A stretch of 64,000 nt of DNA, from NCBI GenBank assembly GCA_963575745.1, contig CAUYUJ010020700.1:62001-126000 (forward strand). Reading direction: 5' to 3'. Positions 46,311 to 57,659 of this stretch are shown piece by piece. The translations under genes and the position numbers were made by a program. Each line of letters opens with the position of its first letter. Positions within the stretch are counted from its first letter, which is position 1. Origin of the DNA: Prorocentrum cordatum. Lineage: Eukaryota; Sar; Dinophyceae; Prorocentrales; Prorocentraceae. The notes beneath the pieces were generated by a model, which was not told the DNA's origin, did no database searches, and saw nothing but the letters and a program-made list of their open reading frames with translations.

Positions 46311-47540
46311 AGGATTGGGGGCAGGAGGATGAGAACATGGATGCTGCGGCTGATGAGGGAGAGGATGGTGAGGCAAGGGGGGCGATGATGGGAAGCATGA
46401 TGTGATTGATGACGAGTGGCTTTGGGGAGGGCAGAATGACCTTGGGCGGGGCGGCCGTGATAATGAGGAGGAGCCATGGCGTGTCCGAACCCCGCCGGGA
46501 CACGGCATGGGGGTTTTGCTGGGGTGGTGATTGTTGGTGGCGGCCCGGCTTGTCCAGGATTCCTTGAATTGCGTTGTTCGCCGTGCCAGTTGCTGGGGCT
46601 GCCCCAATTAATTTTTGGGTCGCCCATTCTCGTGGCTGCTTTTCTGGCGGGTCGTGTTTGCGGAGGTCTTCTCCGCAGCCGCTCTCGTTAACTTTCCATG
46701 TTTAGTGCCCGAGGGTGCATCGCGCGAAAAGTGTCGCGGCCCCTGCCTGAAATGCAGCCCCGGCGCCCTTTGCATTGCAAACCTTCCTGGCGAGGTTACC
46801 GCGGCCAGGGGGCGTCCCCGGGTGCACTTGCCAGGGCTACTTCGGCGGATTTGCTTCGCCAACTTAGCTGCCCGCGGCATTTGCGCCGACGCGCTTTGGC
46901 AAACCCAGTGACGGGAGGCTATATGCCCGATGGCGCGTTTTCCCCGCGCGTTGCACCTTCTTCCTGGAACCTACTATGCTTGCGAACCTATCTCCCGAAC
47001 CTACTTTTGAACCTATCTAAAACCTATATCGAAATGTTTTCTGCTCGCCATTGCCCTGCATTGCTGGGGAAGTCTCGGCGCATAGGCAGCGCCCGAGCCT
47101 GAGCGCGTTGAGCGGCGGTAGCTTATGGACGGACAGCGACTGGGAAGAAAGTGCAAACCCCATGCGCGCGACGCCGGGGCGAGGCGAAGCGCGCCGCGCG
47201 CGCTGGGTGCGCCGCGTCCGGGGCGCGCGCGGAGCGTGCCAGGGGCGCCCGCGCGCGTGGCGCCGCGCATCCGGAAACATGTCGGCGCCCGCCGTCCCTC
47301 CCAAAATTTGCGCGCAATCGGGGCGGTGTGGCCACCGCGGTTTCAGGTGGGCCTGCGCGCGGCAGGCAGTGTGCCAGCGCGCCCGCTGCCCTTGTCAAAG
47401 GCCCACGCAAAGTGACAGCGAGGCGGCCGCGCGCGATGCACGTTCAGCCGCGAAGTGCACAGTGCACTTGCAATGATGCGTGATGCCATTGGTCCTGGCT
47501 GCCTGCCGGTCGCCTGGGGGAGGCCTTTCAACGGGGCGCA
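46311..47540. other. Anonymous stretch, satellite-like texture
   Basis: 46680-46910 and 47150-47450 have alternating GCGCGC and short A/T blocks, like distant copies of the 125-bp satellite. 46967-47030 carries AACCTACT units, the minus orientation of AAGTAGGTT. No gene seen. Confidence 0.45.
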
Positions 47541-47544
47541 GCCC

Positions 47545-47617
47545 CTCCCGGCAGGGGGGGGTGGAGATTGGATGAGGAAGCGCCCTAAACCACTTGCGCC
47601 CACTAGGCGGATGGGAT
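47545..47617 (+). repeat. Conserved dispersed tail motif, copy 3
   Basis: GGGGGGTGGAGATTGGATGA, then GCGCCCTAAACCACTTGCGC and GGATGGGATT, matching 29257-29335 and 44913-44985. Confidence 0.65.
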
Positions 47618-47859
47618 TCGTGCGCGGGCACCGCCGCGCGATAATGATTTGTTTCTTGAAGCGCCAGACAGCGGCCCCCGGAGCAGGGGCCCCGGACCCA
47701 CGTGGAACGACGACGTTCCCGCGCCAGGAGACAACGCGCACCCCGCGCGGGAGACGGGCGCCAGAGCCCCAAGGGCATGGGCACCTGGCAGGGTGCCGCA
47801 GCAGCATCCCTGGACGACATCGACGACGACGGCATAGTGGATTTGGTTCAGTTCGACAG

Positions 47860-48760
47860 ATCCAACGACGGCCCGGCAGGCAACCAACGGTGGATCAATC
47901 ACTGCACGCAACACCTGAGCGAGGGCAGCATCGCGCTGGCAGACCAGAATTGGGCCTTCCTAGACACCTCCCATCGAACCTTACAGGGAGACGGCCAGCT
48001 TACGGACCTGGGATACACCAGCCCAAACGACTGGTCCTGGCGAAGAACCTGCCGCCATGTCATGCTGGCCCACCTGGCCGCCTCGGCAGCAGGCGAGCAC
48101 CCCTCCCAGCGGGGCGACTACGCGCCCGCCCTCTCCAAGGACGCATCCATGGCACCTTGCCTAGTGCAGGCGGGTGCCTTGCTGAGGTTCCTGCGCAGGG
48201 CGGGGAAGGACGCGCTCGCGCAGTGCCCAATGCTGCAGGCTGGCGCCGCGTGGCCTGCCCACTCCTGCCGCGCCGGGAAAAAGTCGCCCCCCCCCTTGCC
48301 GACCCCGCCGACGCCGGAGGCATCCTCCTCGACCTCCCCGAGGCGCTGCCCCCGCCTCGCCCCGCCCTGGCCGATCGAAACACGGCCACTTTGCTCCTCC
48401 GAAGCTGGTCGAGTTGGACCCGAAGAAGCGCGAGGAGGATTGCGCTATTGCGCACATACTTGTACAACACGCGCGGGCGATGCACGACAACGTCGAGACG
48501 GCCTGGCGACAATGGGCAGAGGAGCGGGAGCAGCAGCGACAGAGTCCCGAGGGGCCCCATGACGCCCCCCTGGATCCGCGACAGAGGATGACCGCAAGGC
48601 CTTCCTAAGCAGCATCTACGGCCCAAGGATCCCAGGCGACGGAATGCCCAGGAAGTGCCCCGTGGACGGGAGGCGCGCCGCCCTTGTGCACGTGGGTGCC
48701 CGCTTAATCAGGCAGAAGGAGAGAATTCTCAATCGGAATGACAACCTCGCCGAGCAATGA
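47860..48760 (+). pseudogene. Decayed coding region, product unknown
   Basis: Three protein-like segments lie in successive frames. The first contains WAFLDTSHRTLQGDG and NDWSWRRTCRHVMLAHLAAS (to about 48110). The second contains LVELDPKKREEDCAIAHILV and ends in a charged helix (48405-48545). The third contains SSIYGPRIPGDGMPRKCPVD and ends at TGA 48758-48760. All are GC3-rich. Frame changes without obvious introns suggest a decayed gene or retrotransposon ORF1; no catalytic motif is visible. Introns are an alternative. Confidence 0.35.
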
Positions 48761-49795
48761 CTCTACTACATGGGTTCCGACCGCCCCCAGCCGAGCGCGA
48801 GCACGGGCAAGGGCCCAAGCAGGCGCAGCCAGCAGCACTTCGTGAGATTCCTCGCCATGCAGGGGGTGCAGAGCCCATGATCGCCAGAGCCGTCATGCTA
48901 TCTGCCTGGCGCAGACGATCTGGGCGGGGGCGGGCCCGAGTACCGTCGCGAAGACAGCCCCCAACAAGATCATGCCCGGGCCGAGCGCCCGAACCTGCCG
49001 CGGGCGTCGCGCGCTGCCGCAGGGCAGCGCAGCCGCGGCCAAAGCCCTGCCCCAGGCAGAGACCCCCAGGGACACCCTGGCCCAAGAGCAGACGACAGTG
49101 CAGCAGGGCTCGCACCTGCAGCGCGGTTAGAGACGCAGCTCGCCGATGGATTTGTCGCCAGCGCAGCCCGAGACAGCCGAGGGCCAGCGAGAGGCACCTG
49201 CAACCACGATGGGTGCGACGTCTTCTGCGTGGAATTCGGGGGGCGACTTCCGCCGCGCCTGCAACGACATCTGCAAGGTCTGCAGATCGCGGGGGAAGGA
49301 TGGACTGGGCGGCGGCATGGGAGCGCCTGCCTCGGCCCAGCGAGCAACGGCGCGACGCGGACCGGGGCAAATGGAGAAGCCGCGATTCGCTTGGGAAAGG
49401 CAAGAAACACGCCGACCCCGCCCGGCCCAGCAACGATCAGTCGAGGCCTCGCCGCCCCGACCCGTCAGGCCTACCCGGCGCCAAAGGCCCTCGACATCAT
49501 GGCCGCGCCGGGCAACGGCCAGCGCCGCGCGCCGAGCGCCAGGCTTCCCCGCGCTGCCCTCCCCGACGACCAGGGTTCTTACAAGAGGGCCGACTTGGGT
49601 GGCACCCCGGCTCAGCTCTGACCTCTCTCCCCAAGTCAAGCGCGCGGCCTGTGGCCTAGCTCTGCGCCCAGCCACAGGGCGCGGCCCAGGGTGCCGCGCC
49701 AGTTTGGCGCCCGCAGACCTGCCGCGCGCTGTCCGCCCAGACAGCGCGGGGCACTCAGTCCGCTCGCACAGGCTATTGCGCTGGTTCGGTGCCCC
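48761..49795. other. GC-rich anonymous stretch
   Basis: Overlapping Arg/Pro/Ala-rich frames on both strands caused by very high GC. No domain recognised. Possibly the decayed continuation of 47860-48760. Confidence 0.4.
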
Positions 49796-50746
49796 CTATA
49801 GACCCGCCATGCATTCATTGTCCACCCACGCATCGCGCGGCGCCCGCTCCTTCGGCTGCGGCCCATGGGGCATGCTGCACCGGCGAGGTGCCCCTAGACT
49901 GGCCGCGTACTGGCCACCCAGACATCGCGCGGATATCCACGTTTTTGCCATGATGCTTTCAAGCATGTTCCTGCCGCCGTCTGCTTGCCGCACCCTGGTG
50001 GCAGTCTGAAACCTCGACTGCTCGTCTACTTGCCGCACATAATCGACCCACCTGGTGGGCCTCGTTGAAATTCGGCACAATTTACAGCACCTGGTCAGAT
50101 CTAGCTCTGACGTTCTCATGGCAAGTACCTTTTGGTTCCGCGAACTGGGTGTCGTCATCGCCCGTGGATGCCTGGGCGCCGCGGCCAGGCAGTTGCCGCA
50201 GTCCCCGCTGCCGAGGCTGGGCGCGCCAGCGCACTCAGGTCGGAAGTCTTCCGCCTCTGAGTACCCCCTCCTCCCTCCTCCTCTCCCGCCGCCCCGTATG
50301 TTTATTTCCTTTCTCCTGCACGCTGGACAATTTGCTTTTCCGTAGCCCCGTTTTGCCCGACCGTTGGTGCAGCAGTTTTGCGTCGCCGCCGACGCAACAG
50401 TTGATTGGGGCACCGCGTGTGCTGTTGGCGCTGTCGGGGCCGCTGAGGTCAGAGGGGTCTTCCGAAGGTTATCGCGCGCAACCGTGATCCCCGGCCACCG
50501 CCGTCCTGGGCCCCAGGTTGGTGTGTCTTGGCCATCCCGGTCGAGGCCAGCAGGCCGTGCCGCTGCCAGGACCCAGGGCGGCCTTGGCCCAGGGGCTGTG
50601 GTGGAGTATGGCCGCCGCCGCCGGAGCGGTATCGGAGTTGCAATTCGGGATTGGTTCTGCATCGCGCGGCCAGAGACGAATGGCCGAGGGCCGCTGAGGC
50701 GTGCAGAATGGAAACCACGGAACGCATCCCTCACCAATCGTATCAT
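49796..50746 (-). other. 316-codon minus-strand open frame, doubtful
   Basis: Mostly Arg/Pro/Gly-rich, but one part reads as protein: LTRCCKLCRISTRPTRWVDY and following (about 50040-50120), with an NCPACRRKE cluster nearer the N-terminus. The two CxxC pairs could be zinc-binding. No family recognised; it may be a remnant embedded in GC-rich DNA. Confidence 0.2.
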
Positions 50747-51324
50747 GATGTGTTTCTCGCCCTCCCTCGCCTCACCATCGCGACATCCGGTTTTTTTTCC
50801 GGCGGCGCCGCCAGGCGACGCAGAACGCGCTCACGCATTTGAGCCCGACCATCGTGGCGGTGTTTCTGCTCGGCGTTCTGTGGCCCAGGGCCCCGCACCC
50901 ACCGCCACGGGATAAGGGGGGGGGGCGGTGCAGGGAGGGGGCAGGCAAGCTGAGGGCGTGTGCGAGCGGGGCCAGGGTTCGATGATTTCAGGGTGTCCGG
51001 GCGTTGCCCTCACTGGGCCTCCTGGGGTGCTTTCGGAGTGCATCACGAGAGACGCACATGTGCGTATCCTTGTCCTCTCGAATTGGGCGCCGAGGCGCGA
51101 TCCCACTTCTTCGGCCCGCGCGTAGCCGCCCTGTCTCCACAGGGTCGCGGCCGAGGGGTCCAGGCCGCGAGGCCGCTGACATCGATTCCGTTGTCCGCCG
51201 GCGAGTGAACGGCGACGTCAGTGGGCCTGCGTTGGAGTCCCCGCTGGGCTCTTCTCACCGAGCAGGGCATCTGGTCGCCTTGATTTTTTCAAGACGTCGA
51301 AGACCAGGCATGGCCGCTCACGGT

Positions 51325-51525
51325 CGAATTTGACCCGATCCGATCCCCGAATTTGGATTCCAATGTCGATCAAATCCGATCGGACACGAATCGATTCTCT
51401 TTCTGGCCTGCAGGGGCGAACCCGATCCGCGATTCCAAACCATCCGATCCAGATCCGATTCTGCACTCATCCTGGCGCGATCCGATCCAGCTCCGACCCG
51501 ATCCGATGTCGCGATTCCATCATGC
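51325..51525. repeat. CCGATCCGATT degenerate repeat
   Basis: About 15 copies of CCGATC or ATCCGATC with ATTCC spacers. No function inferred. Confidence 0.75.
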
Positions 51526-51756
51526 TCAGGCCTGCCTGGGCCCATCGCCACCTACCCACCCTGCCACCTGCTCTCCCCGAAGGTTCGGAGGGTCCCAGGA
51601 GGCGTATTCCGCCCACTGGGCAGGTGTACCTCGATGGAATTCGCAAGTGCCGTACCGATAACCTGATTTGACTCGAGCAGATGGCTTGCGTGGTGGTTGG
51701 GTCATGTTACTTCGCTTCGCGATAGGTCCATTCCGTTCCATCCCCCCCCCCCGTAG

Positions 51757-51960
51757 CGGTTCGAGGCCAATGGCGAGGGCGCGATGGCGGGCCTGGTGAT
51801 CGGATTCGCGTTCGGGATCATACGCTTCGTCACCAACTACTGGGCCGACCCGCCGTGCGCCGCCGGCTCTGGCGCGCCCGCCGCCCCTCCTCGCGACGGG
51901 GGGGTGGAGCAGCCCGAGAGGGCAACAGAAAGGCAGAAGCCTTCGGAGCTCGGCGCTCGG
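51757..51960 (+). CDS. SLC5-like sodium/solute symporter, late exon
   Basis: After a pyrimidine tract ending CCCCGTAG, the sequence reads RFEANGEGAMAGLVIGFAFG and continues with IIRFVTNYW-ADPPC. In SLC5 transporters the segment R-x-N-x-x-GA, then a GL-x-GF-type helix, then a conserved Arg and a Cys-containing loop follows the helix after the STIFT motif, so this fits as a later exon of the gene at 20326-21152, same strand and correct order. Intermediate exons (about 50 residues) were not found in the 30.6 kb between. After PPC the frame is low-complexity and reaches TAG at 51961. The 3' end may be a GT donor at 51960, formed where a TIR element is inserted. It could instead belong to a second SLC5 copy. 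Confidence 0.52.
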
Positions 51961-52160
51961 TAGCATCGAAGACGAAAGCACTGCATCAGCATGAACTCTC
52001 GGCGGTCCGCGCGGATTTCTTGGATCTGCGCTGGAGCCCCCTGGCGGCGCCGCCACTGGCGCGCTCCGCGCGTCAGAGAGGGGGGTCCAGCGCAGAACCA
52101 AGACATCGGCGCTGACCGCCAACCGTTTATGTTTGTGCCATGTTTCGTTCCTCTATAGCA
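51961..52160. mobile_element. TIR element (introner-like), copy 1
   Basis: A 190-bp element (51966-52155) flanked by TAGCA direct repeats (51961-51965, 52156-52160). The outer 70 bp form gap-free inverted repeats of roughly 70% identity: the left arm ends GGATTTCTTGGATCTGCGCT and the right arm complement ends GATGTCTTGGTTCTGCGCT. No coding capacity. The same family forms the intron at 62165-62330. Together with the preceding G, the left duplication makes a GT donor at 51960-51961; the right duplication makes a TATAG acceptor at 52154-52158. Confidence 0.8.
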
Positions 52161-52279
52161 GGGGTGCAATAGAAGGAGGGGGATCGAGGGCTGCAGAAAA
52201 GTGGCTCTAGATGGGGCCTTCAGCGGGCTCTGAGCTGCCATCGCGGGCCCCAGAGGTGCTGGAAAGCCGCACGTTGCTT

Positions 52280-52434
52280 CTAGGGGACCACATGCAAACC
52301 ATACCCCTACCCCCACGATTTCTGAGGGGGAGGGTGTGGCTCACTTCGCTCAAGAGCTCCAGAACGAAGTGAACCCCACCCTTCCCCTCAGAAATCGTGG
52401 GGGGTAGGGGTAGGGTTCGCATGTGGTCCTCTAG
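52280..52434. repeat. 155-bp near-perfect hairpin
   Basis: Arms of about 65-70 bp: the left holds GACCACATGCAAACC and CCACGATTTCTGAGGGG, and the right is its complement with few mismatches. A short loop (CTCAAGAGCTCCAGAA) lies between TCACTTCG and CGAAGTGA at about 52342-52370. It is unrelated in sequence to the other TIR families here. Confidence 0.9.
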
Positions 52435-52462
52435 CTTCATCACCCTCTTAACCCCCCCCCTT

Positions 52463-52515
52463 GTGAACGAACGCCCGACGGAGATCCGCGCGGACTTCTT
52501 GGGTGCCGAGATCCG
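52463..52515. mobile_element. Fragment of the introner-like TIR family
   Basis: CGGAGATCCGCGCGGACTTC and TTGGG match one arm of the intron element at 62281-62300 (reverse strand: CGGACCTCCGCACGGACTTC, TTGGA). No second arm found, so this is a truncated copy. Confidence 0.55.
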
Positions 52516-53149
52516 GCTCTCCACGCCCCCTTCGCAGCGGCATCGGGCCAACGACTCTAGGATCCCGTGGCCGAGGGCTGACCCACGGTGCGCGGATGCT
52601 TTGGCAATCCTGAGAGAACATTGCATTGTTGTTTGCTTTTAGGTTTTGGCTGCAGGGTCGAGGACAGGAAGGGTGATGACGAGCGTGGAACGAGGAGAAG
52701 GAGACGTGACGACAGAAATAGGTTTCAGATAACCCCTTCGGATTAAAGACCTTCAGTGGGGGGCCATAGGGAGAGAGATCCCGCTCGAGACATCCTCCAT
52801 ATTCATGCCTCAGGAGCAAAACAGTACAACGGATTCTGGCCTCAGGAGCCCAAACGTTACGACAGTTACAGGATTTAGATGCCCACCCTTTGATTCAACA
52901 AATGAAATGGTGGCCCGAGGGGAGAGGGGCCCCGCTCGAGACTTCCTGGCAATTCGCTGACAGACGAGGCTAGCGCTCGAACCTTCCTTCTGATCCAGGC
53001 CTCTAGAGTCCAAACATTTCTACAGTTGCAGGTTTCAGACACCCCCTCTCGGATTGATGACATAAAGCTGGCGACCATAGGGAGAGGGGTTTCCGCTCGA
53101 AACATCTGCGCCATTCGCTCACAGACGAGGCTCTTCTGTGTGGGGTACC
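52516..53149. other. Anonymous stretch with related ~170-bp segments
   Basis: CCGCTCGA(G/A)AC(A/T)TC preceded by CCATAGGGAGAG or GAGGGGAGAGGGGCC appears at 52760-52795, 52915-52945 and 53080-53110. Each is preceded by CAG(G)TTTCAGATA/CACCCC or AGGATTTAGATGCCCACCC. These are about three diverged units of 150-170 bp. Confidence 0.5.
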
Positions 53150-53635
53150 GATGATGACGATTGTAACGATGGTGGCGACGGTGATGGTGATGATGGTAGA
53201 GATGAAGGTGAGATTGTGCGCGTGGCTCCTGGAGGATACTGGTAATGGTGATGGTGATTGGATTGTGATGGTGATGGCGACGGTCATGCTGTTGATGAGG
53301 GCGAGCATGAGACGTAGAATGGTTGAAGAGCGCACGTGTGTGAGAGGGAACGACGTTGGTGATGGTGATTGGGATGCGCATGGTCATGGTGAATGATGAT
53401 GGTGATGATGATGATGACGGTGCTGGTTATGACTATGATTGTGATGGTGACCTTTGGTTATGATAATGATGATGTTGATGTTGATGATGATGATGATGAA
53501 GGTGATGGTGATGGTGATGATGATGATGATGCTGATGATGGTGGTGGTGGTGATGATTGTGATGATGCTGATGATGGTGGTTGTGGTGGTCATGATGGTC
53601 ATATGCATGGTCATGGTGATGATGAGGACGGGTGA
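53150..53635. repeat. GATGGT/GATGAT microsatellite
   Basis: Long interrupted GAT/GGT triplet array. Open as Met/Val/Asp or His/Ile/Thr repeats; not coding. Confidence 0.95.
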
Positions 53636-55800
53636 ATGAGTTCGTGACTGTGTGAACGCGTGTCTGTGTTGGAGAAGGGTGAGGAGGGGAGGGGAGGGGA
53701 GGGGTTCCAGTTCTGGGTGCCCAGAAACATAGAGAATCCCACTTGGGACGTGGACGTGGGGAGATAGGAGGTGTCTTAAATCAGCTCTCCCCTCGCCCAG
53801 GCCTGACGCATCTCGTATCTTTTACACGGCACTTCTCTTAAGGTGTTCCTTGATTTGGGGTTTGCATTGTCCTATATTGGGTTACATGGCTACATTAGGC
53901 CATGCTGGATCATCTGGAGACCCCGAGAACATCGGAAACGGAAAAACGACAAGGCGGACATCATTCAAAAGCGCATTGCTTTTGGATTAGCCTGGCCCGT
54001 GAGGGAGCATCCTTGGAAGTGTCCAGGCAGGTTGCAGGTCATGTTGGGCTATCTTGCGCAATGTTGGAGGCCAGCATGGGCCACTTGGGCCATATCAGAG
54101 TTCCTTTGCGCCCAAAGAGATCCTCTGATACCTTGCGCCCACCCGTCCAGACCCTGCGGAGGAAGGAGCGGGAGGGGGAGTACCCCCCCTCGAAGGGAAG
54201 GAAGGGGGATGGAAGAGCTGGCTCGCGAAAACACCTTTCCGCAGATCTGCTTCGATTCCGCTGCGACACGTCTACCTCCGCTGGTCCGTCGCTTCGTCTT
54301 GTGTCCCTCTTCGGCGCTGTGCTTGGCCGTTTACTCAATCATCATGATCGTGTTCACAGAAGCCACCCTGCTGGGTTGGGGCCATGGGCCATGGAGCTCA
54401 ACCTGTCCACAAATGTAGCATGCCTCTGGCGCAGGTGGAAGAGGCCGTCCCGGCTCCTTCGCCACACCAATGCCCTGATCACACTAATTGTGGATAGCGC
54501 CGTCGTGTTGCGGACCGTCTTCAGAGGGGTTGCCTCCCAGCAGACGGCCAACAGAAAGGCTTGGAGAGAGTTCTGGAGGTTCGCCAAAGGCAGGCAAGGC
54601 ATCATGACCGAGGCAAAATTCCACGCCTGTCCTCAGACCGAGCAGGGAGAAGGACCCCCCCCAGCACAATGGTCAGTCTATGAGGCAGCTCTGACCCCGC
54701 GGCTAAGCATGGAAGCTGCTCGGGCCCAGTTCCCAGGATGGGCCGCTGTGCGAAGGTGATGAACCACATCACCGCGGTCGCTCTTACCCTTGCCAAGTGA
54801 GCTTCAGAGCGGTATGGGCCTAGCATCAAGACTACCGGCCGAAGCAAATATCGAGGTAGACCCACGCAGGCGTAGTTCCAGGAGACCATGCCAAATCCCA
54901 CAGACATACGCCCCAGAAAGATTGGCGTGCGTCTTTAAACTGTGGGACTTTTGGAATCTGCCCCAGACACACGCGTTCGCTTGGTTCAGGGAAACTTTCC
55001 AGCCCCAGGGCGATGCTTTCGCGTGGTTGATAGACTCTCCTGCTGAGTCCCGCCACCCTAGATGTCAGCCCATAGCTTCACTGTGCCGACAAGTGGAGCC
55101 TCGGGGGCCAAGAGGAAGTGTCTAATTTCATGCCTCGGTTGCAAGCCTACACAACAAATTGCGTGTTGCTGGGACTTTGATCGCCCTTGCTAAGGGCCAG
55201 CCCCCCCCAAAGCCGCCCCCCAGGTTTGAGGCCTGGCCTCATAAGCAGTCGTATGGGCTGACGTTTTTTCTGTTCGTCGCGCCCGGTAAGAGAAGTCCGC
55301 AGTGCCAATATGGTCGAAGGAGTGGGAGGAGGAAGAGGTGGAACTGGAAAAAGGAGTAGGAGGGGCAGGAGTGGATGGGGGTCGGTGGCGAGCAGACGGG
55401 GGTTGGGGCGACGGGAGAGGCCTTCCAAGAGAGCGGGGTGTCTCTCAGAAGGGCGAAGATGTGCTCAAGGAGGATTCCCATAAGGTAAAGGGTACTTCTG
55501 GGAAGTCCCCTGCCTTCTGAATGTCGCCTCGATCCCTAGCAAACGTCCGCTCAAGACAGGTCAACGGGACCCCTATGAGGTCTGTCTTACCAAGTTTTCC
55601 GAACCGCGTGTGGCCGTGGTGACCAGAATTTCCAGAAACACCCGACAGTTTCAAGGAAACGACAACGCCCGCGAGGATCAGTCCTCTTTGCTCCCCCTCC
55701 TCCCATGCGTTCATGTATTCAATTCGGGTGCCCCAGAAGTCTCGACCTCCTTGCCAAGAGGTGTTAGTAAGTAGTTATTCCGCCCCCAGTCCCGTTGCAA
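53636..55800. other. Anonymous stretch, no gene recognised
   Basis: 53880-54200 parallels 43830-44130 (CCTCTGATACC then CGTCCAGA-CC then a G-rich run), a member of the CTTGGGGGCC composite element. The open frame 53902-54759 has no recognised domain. 54345-54760 has a protein-like composition, but I cannot assign it. Confidence 0.4.
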
Positions 55801-55937
55801 GCCCGCTCAGCCCATTGTTTGCTGGATGCGTTTGTTGATTGCAGGTCGACTCGTGTGGAGTTCCAGGTTTGCCTGGCGACCTTTAGGTTCGCAGTGTGAC
55901 ATCTGCCCCAGCGAATCGAGATCGTTTGGTCGCGCGC

Positions 55938-55983
55938 TCCTCCTCCTCCTCCTCCTCCTCCTCCTCCTCCTCCTCCTCCTCCT
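55938..55983. repeat. (CTC)n microsatellite
   Basis: About 15 CTC triplets just upstream of the retrotransposon remnant. Confidence 0.95.
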
Positions 55984-56221
55984 GCGAGGTTTTGGCGCGC
56001 GCTGCCGAGGCCTTTTGGGGCGAAGGCCCGACCACACCGAACCCCCAGACGCCGCGGGCACGCCATCGGGCGCGCGGTGCACCACGAGCGGGCGTTCTCG
56101 CTCGCGGTCACCAGCCTGGCACAGGCGGGAAAGGCGCCACCGTGTTTCGGCTTGTTTCACGCTGCGGCAGGCCAGGGCCAAGCAGGTCCTGCAGGGACGC
56201 CACGGCGAGCACGAGAGCAAT

Positions 56222-56467
56222 ATGGCTTCCAAATCGGCCAAGACTAGGGCAGAGGCTGCAGCGATGTGGACGTGCCGCTTCTGCAAACACCCCGCTTCCC
56301 GGGCGCCGTTGTGGAACGTCGCTTCGGTCCCGAGTCGTGGCAAGTGCGGGCGTTCCAAGGGGATTTGCTTCGTCGCGGTGGTACAGTCCCCTATTTCTTC
56401 GGTCTCGAAGCGGCAGGCCACGAAGTCGACGCCGTGGGCCCGTGGGAGGAGGACAAGCTCCAACGCG

Positions 56468-56506
<39 letters not shown>

Positions 56507-57158
56507 TCCTGGACCCTGGCAAGCAGGTGGATCCCCTGCGTGCCCAGTTGGCCAACAAAGATAGACAGGCCCTGCAGACGGGCCCTGGCGACCCAGCCAT
56601 GCAGGGGGATAACCAGCTTTCGGACGGAGGCCGAAGGCTGGAGATCAAGGCGTTCGATAAGCAGATCGAAGCGGCCAACCATCAGGCGCAGTAGCTCGAC
56701 GGGTTGTCGTCGACCACAGCTTCTGAGTCGAAACCGCTGGCCGGCTTCGTGCAGCGCGCGACGAGCACCAGGCGAAGTTTCTCGTTTCCAAGCCGGCCTG
56801 TGAGAAGATGTGTGCGCTCACCGACCAGATCCGTCGCGCGCAGGCTGCCATCGAGAAGGCAGAAGCGGCGCTGGCCAAGCGGGTGGCCCACATCGAGAAC
56901 CTCAATGCCGAGCGCGAGGACGGGGGGAAAGCCATTGCGGAGCAACGCAAGGATCTGGAAGGGCTCGACGCTGACCTGTACCAGCTCACGTCCAGCCAGG
57001 CGCGTGCCCTTGAGGTGGCGGAGCTCGGCCAGAAGGTCCAGGTTCTCGGCGCAGGCTGGGCATCGAGCAGGCTTAAGGCTGTCAAGGTAGCCCCTTTGCT
57101 CACCAGCCTCACCGCGGAGTTTGCCGCCAAGTCCATCGGGCAGCTCGTGTCAGCATAG
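56222..57158 (+). pseudogene. Non-LTR retrotransposon ORF1 remnant
   Basis: Starts at ATG 56222 (MASKSAKTRAEAAAMWTCRF) with a CxxC pair followed by a GKCG, like the N-terminal zinc ribbon of dinoflagellate LINE ORF1. The frame shifts near 56370, then reads HEVDAVGPWEEDKLQ, a Gln run from (CAG)n at 56468-56502, and a stop at 56692-56694. A third open part (56808-57158) is a long charged coiled coil (QIRRAQAAIEKAEAALAKRV onward) ending at TAG. At least two frameshifts make it non-functional. It is followed without gap by the reverse-transcriptase remnant. Confidence 0.55.
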
Positions 57159-57659
57159 CGGGTGCGAGGAGCGGGATTGCCTGCTGCCGCCAGCGTGGCT
57201 GCTCCGGCCAGCGTGGCAGAAGGTCAGCCAGCTGCCGCCCTGGGATGCAGGCCTGGTTATCCAGGTGTTGAGTGGGGACAGCGAAATCCATCCACCATTG
57301 AGGAGGTTGAAATGTTTGTGGCCCCCTTTCTCATTGCCCAGACCCGCAAGAATGGACGTCATATCAGGGACAGTCCAGGTCATCTTGACGGGCCCCGTCC
57401 TGCCGGCACGTCTCGGCCCGCTGCCGAGCCCGATGTTTTGGAGGCCCACAGCAGTGAATGCCAGCATGTTTTTGCTTCCTGGAAGTGTTTTGTTGTGTGC
57501 AGCCGACGCCGCCTCAGGAATGGACGGTTGGTCACCGCGAGACCTTCTCCAGCCCCGCACCGGTGTTGTTGGCCAGCTTGCTGCTCTGTTCAATGGGATT
57601 GAGTATGCTCTTGAGTTTCCCCAGCAGGTGTATCTCCATTACCCGAGAATGCCACGGCG

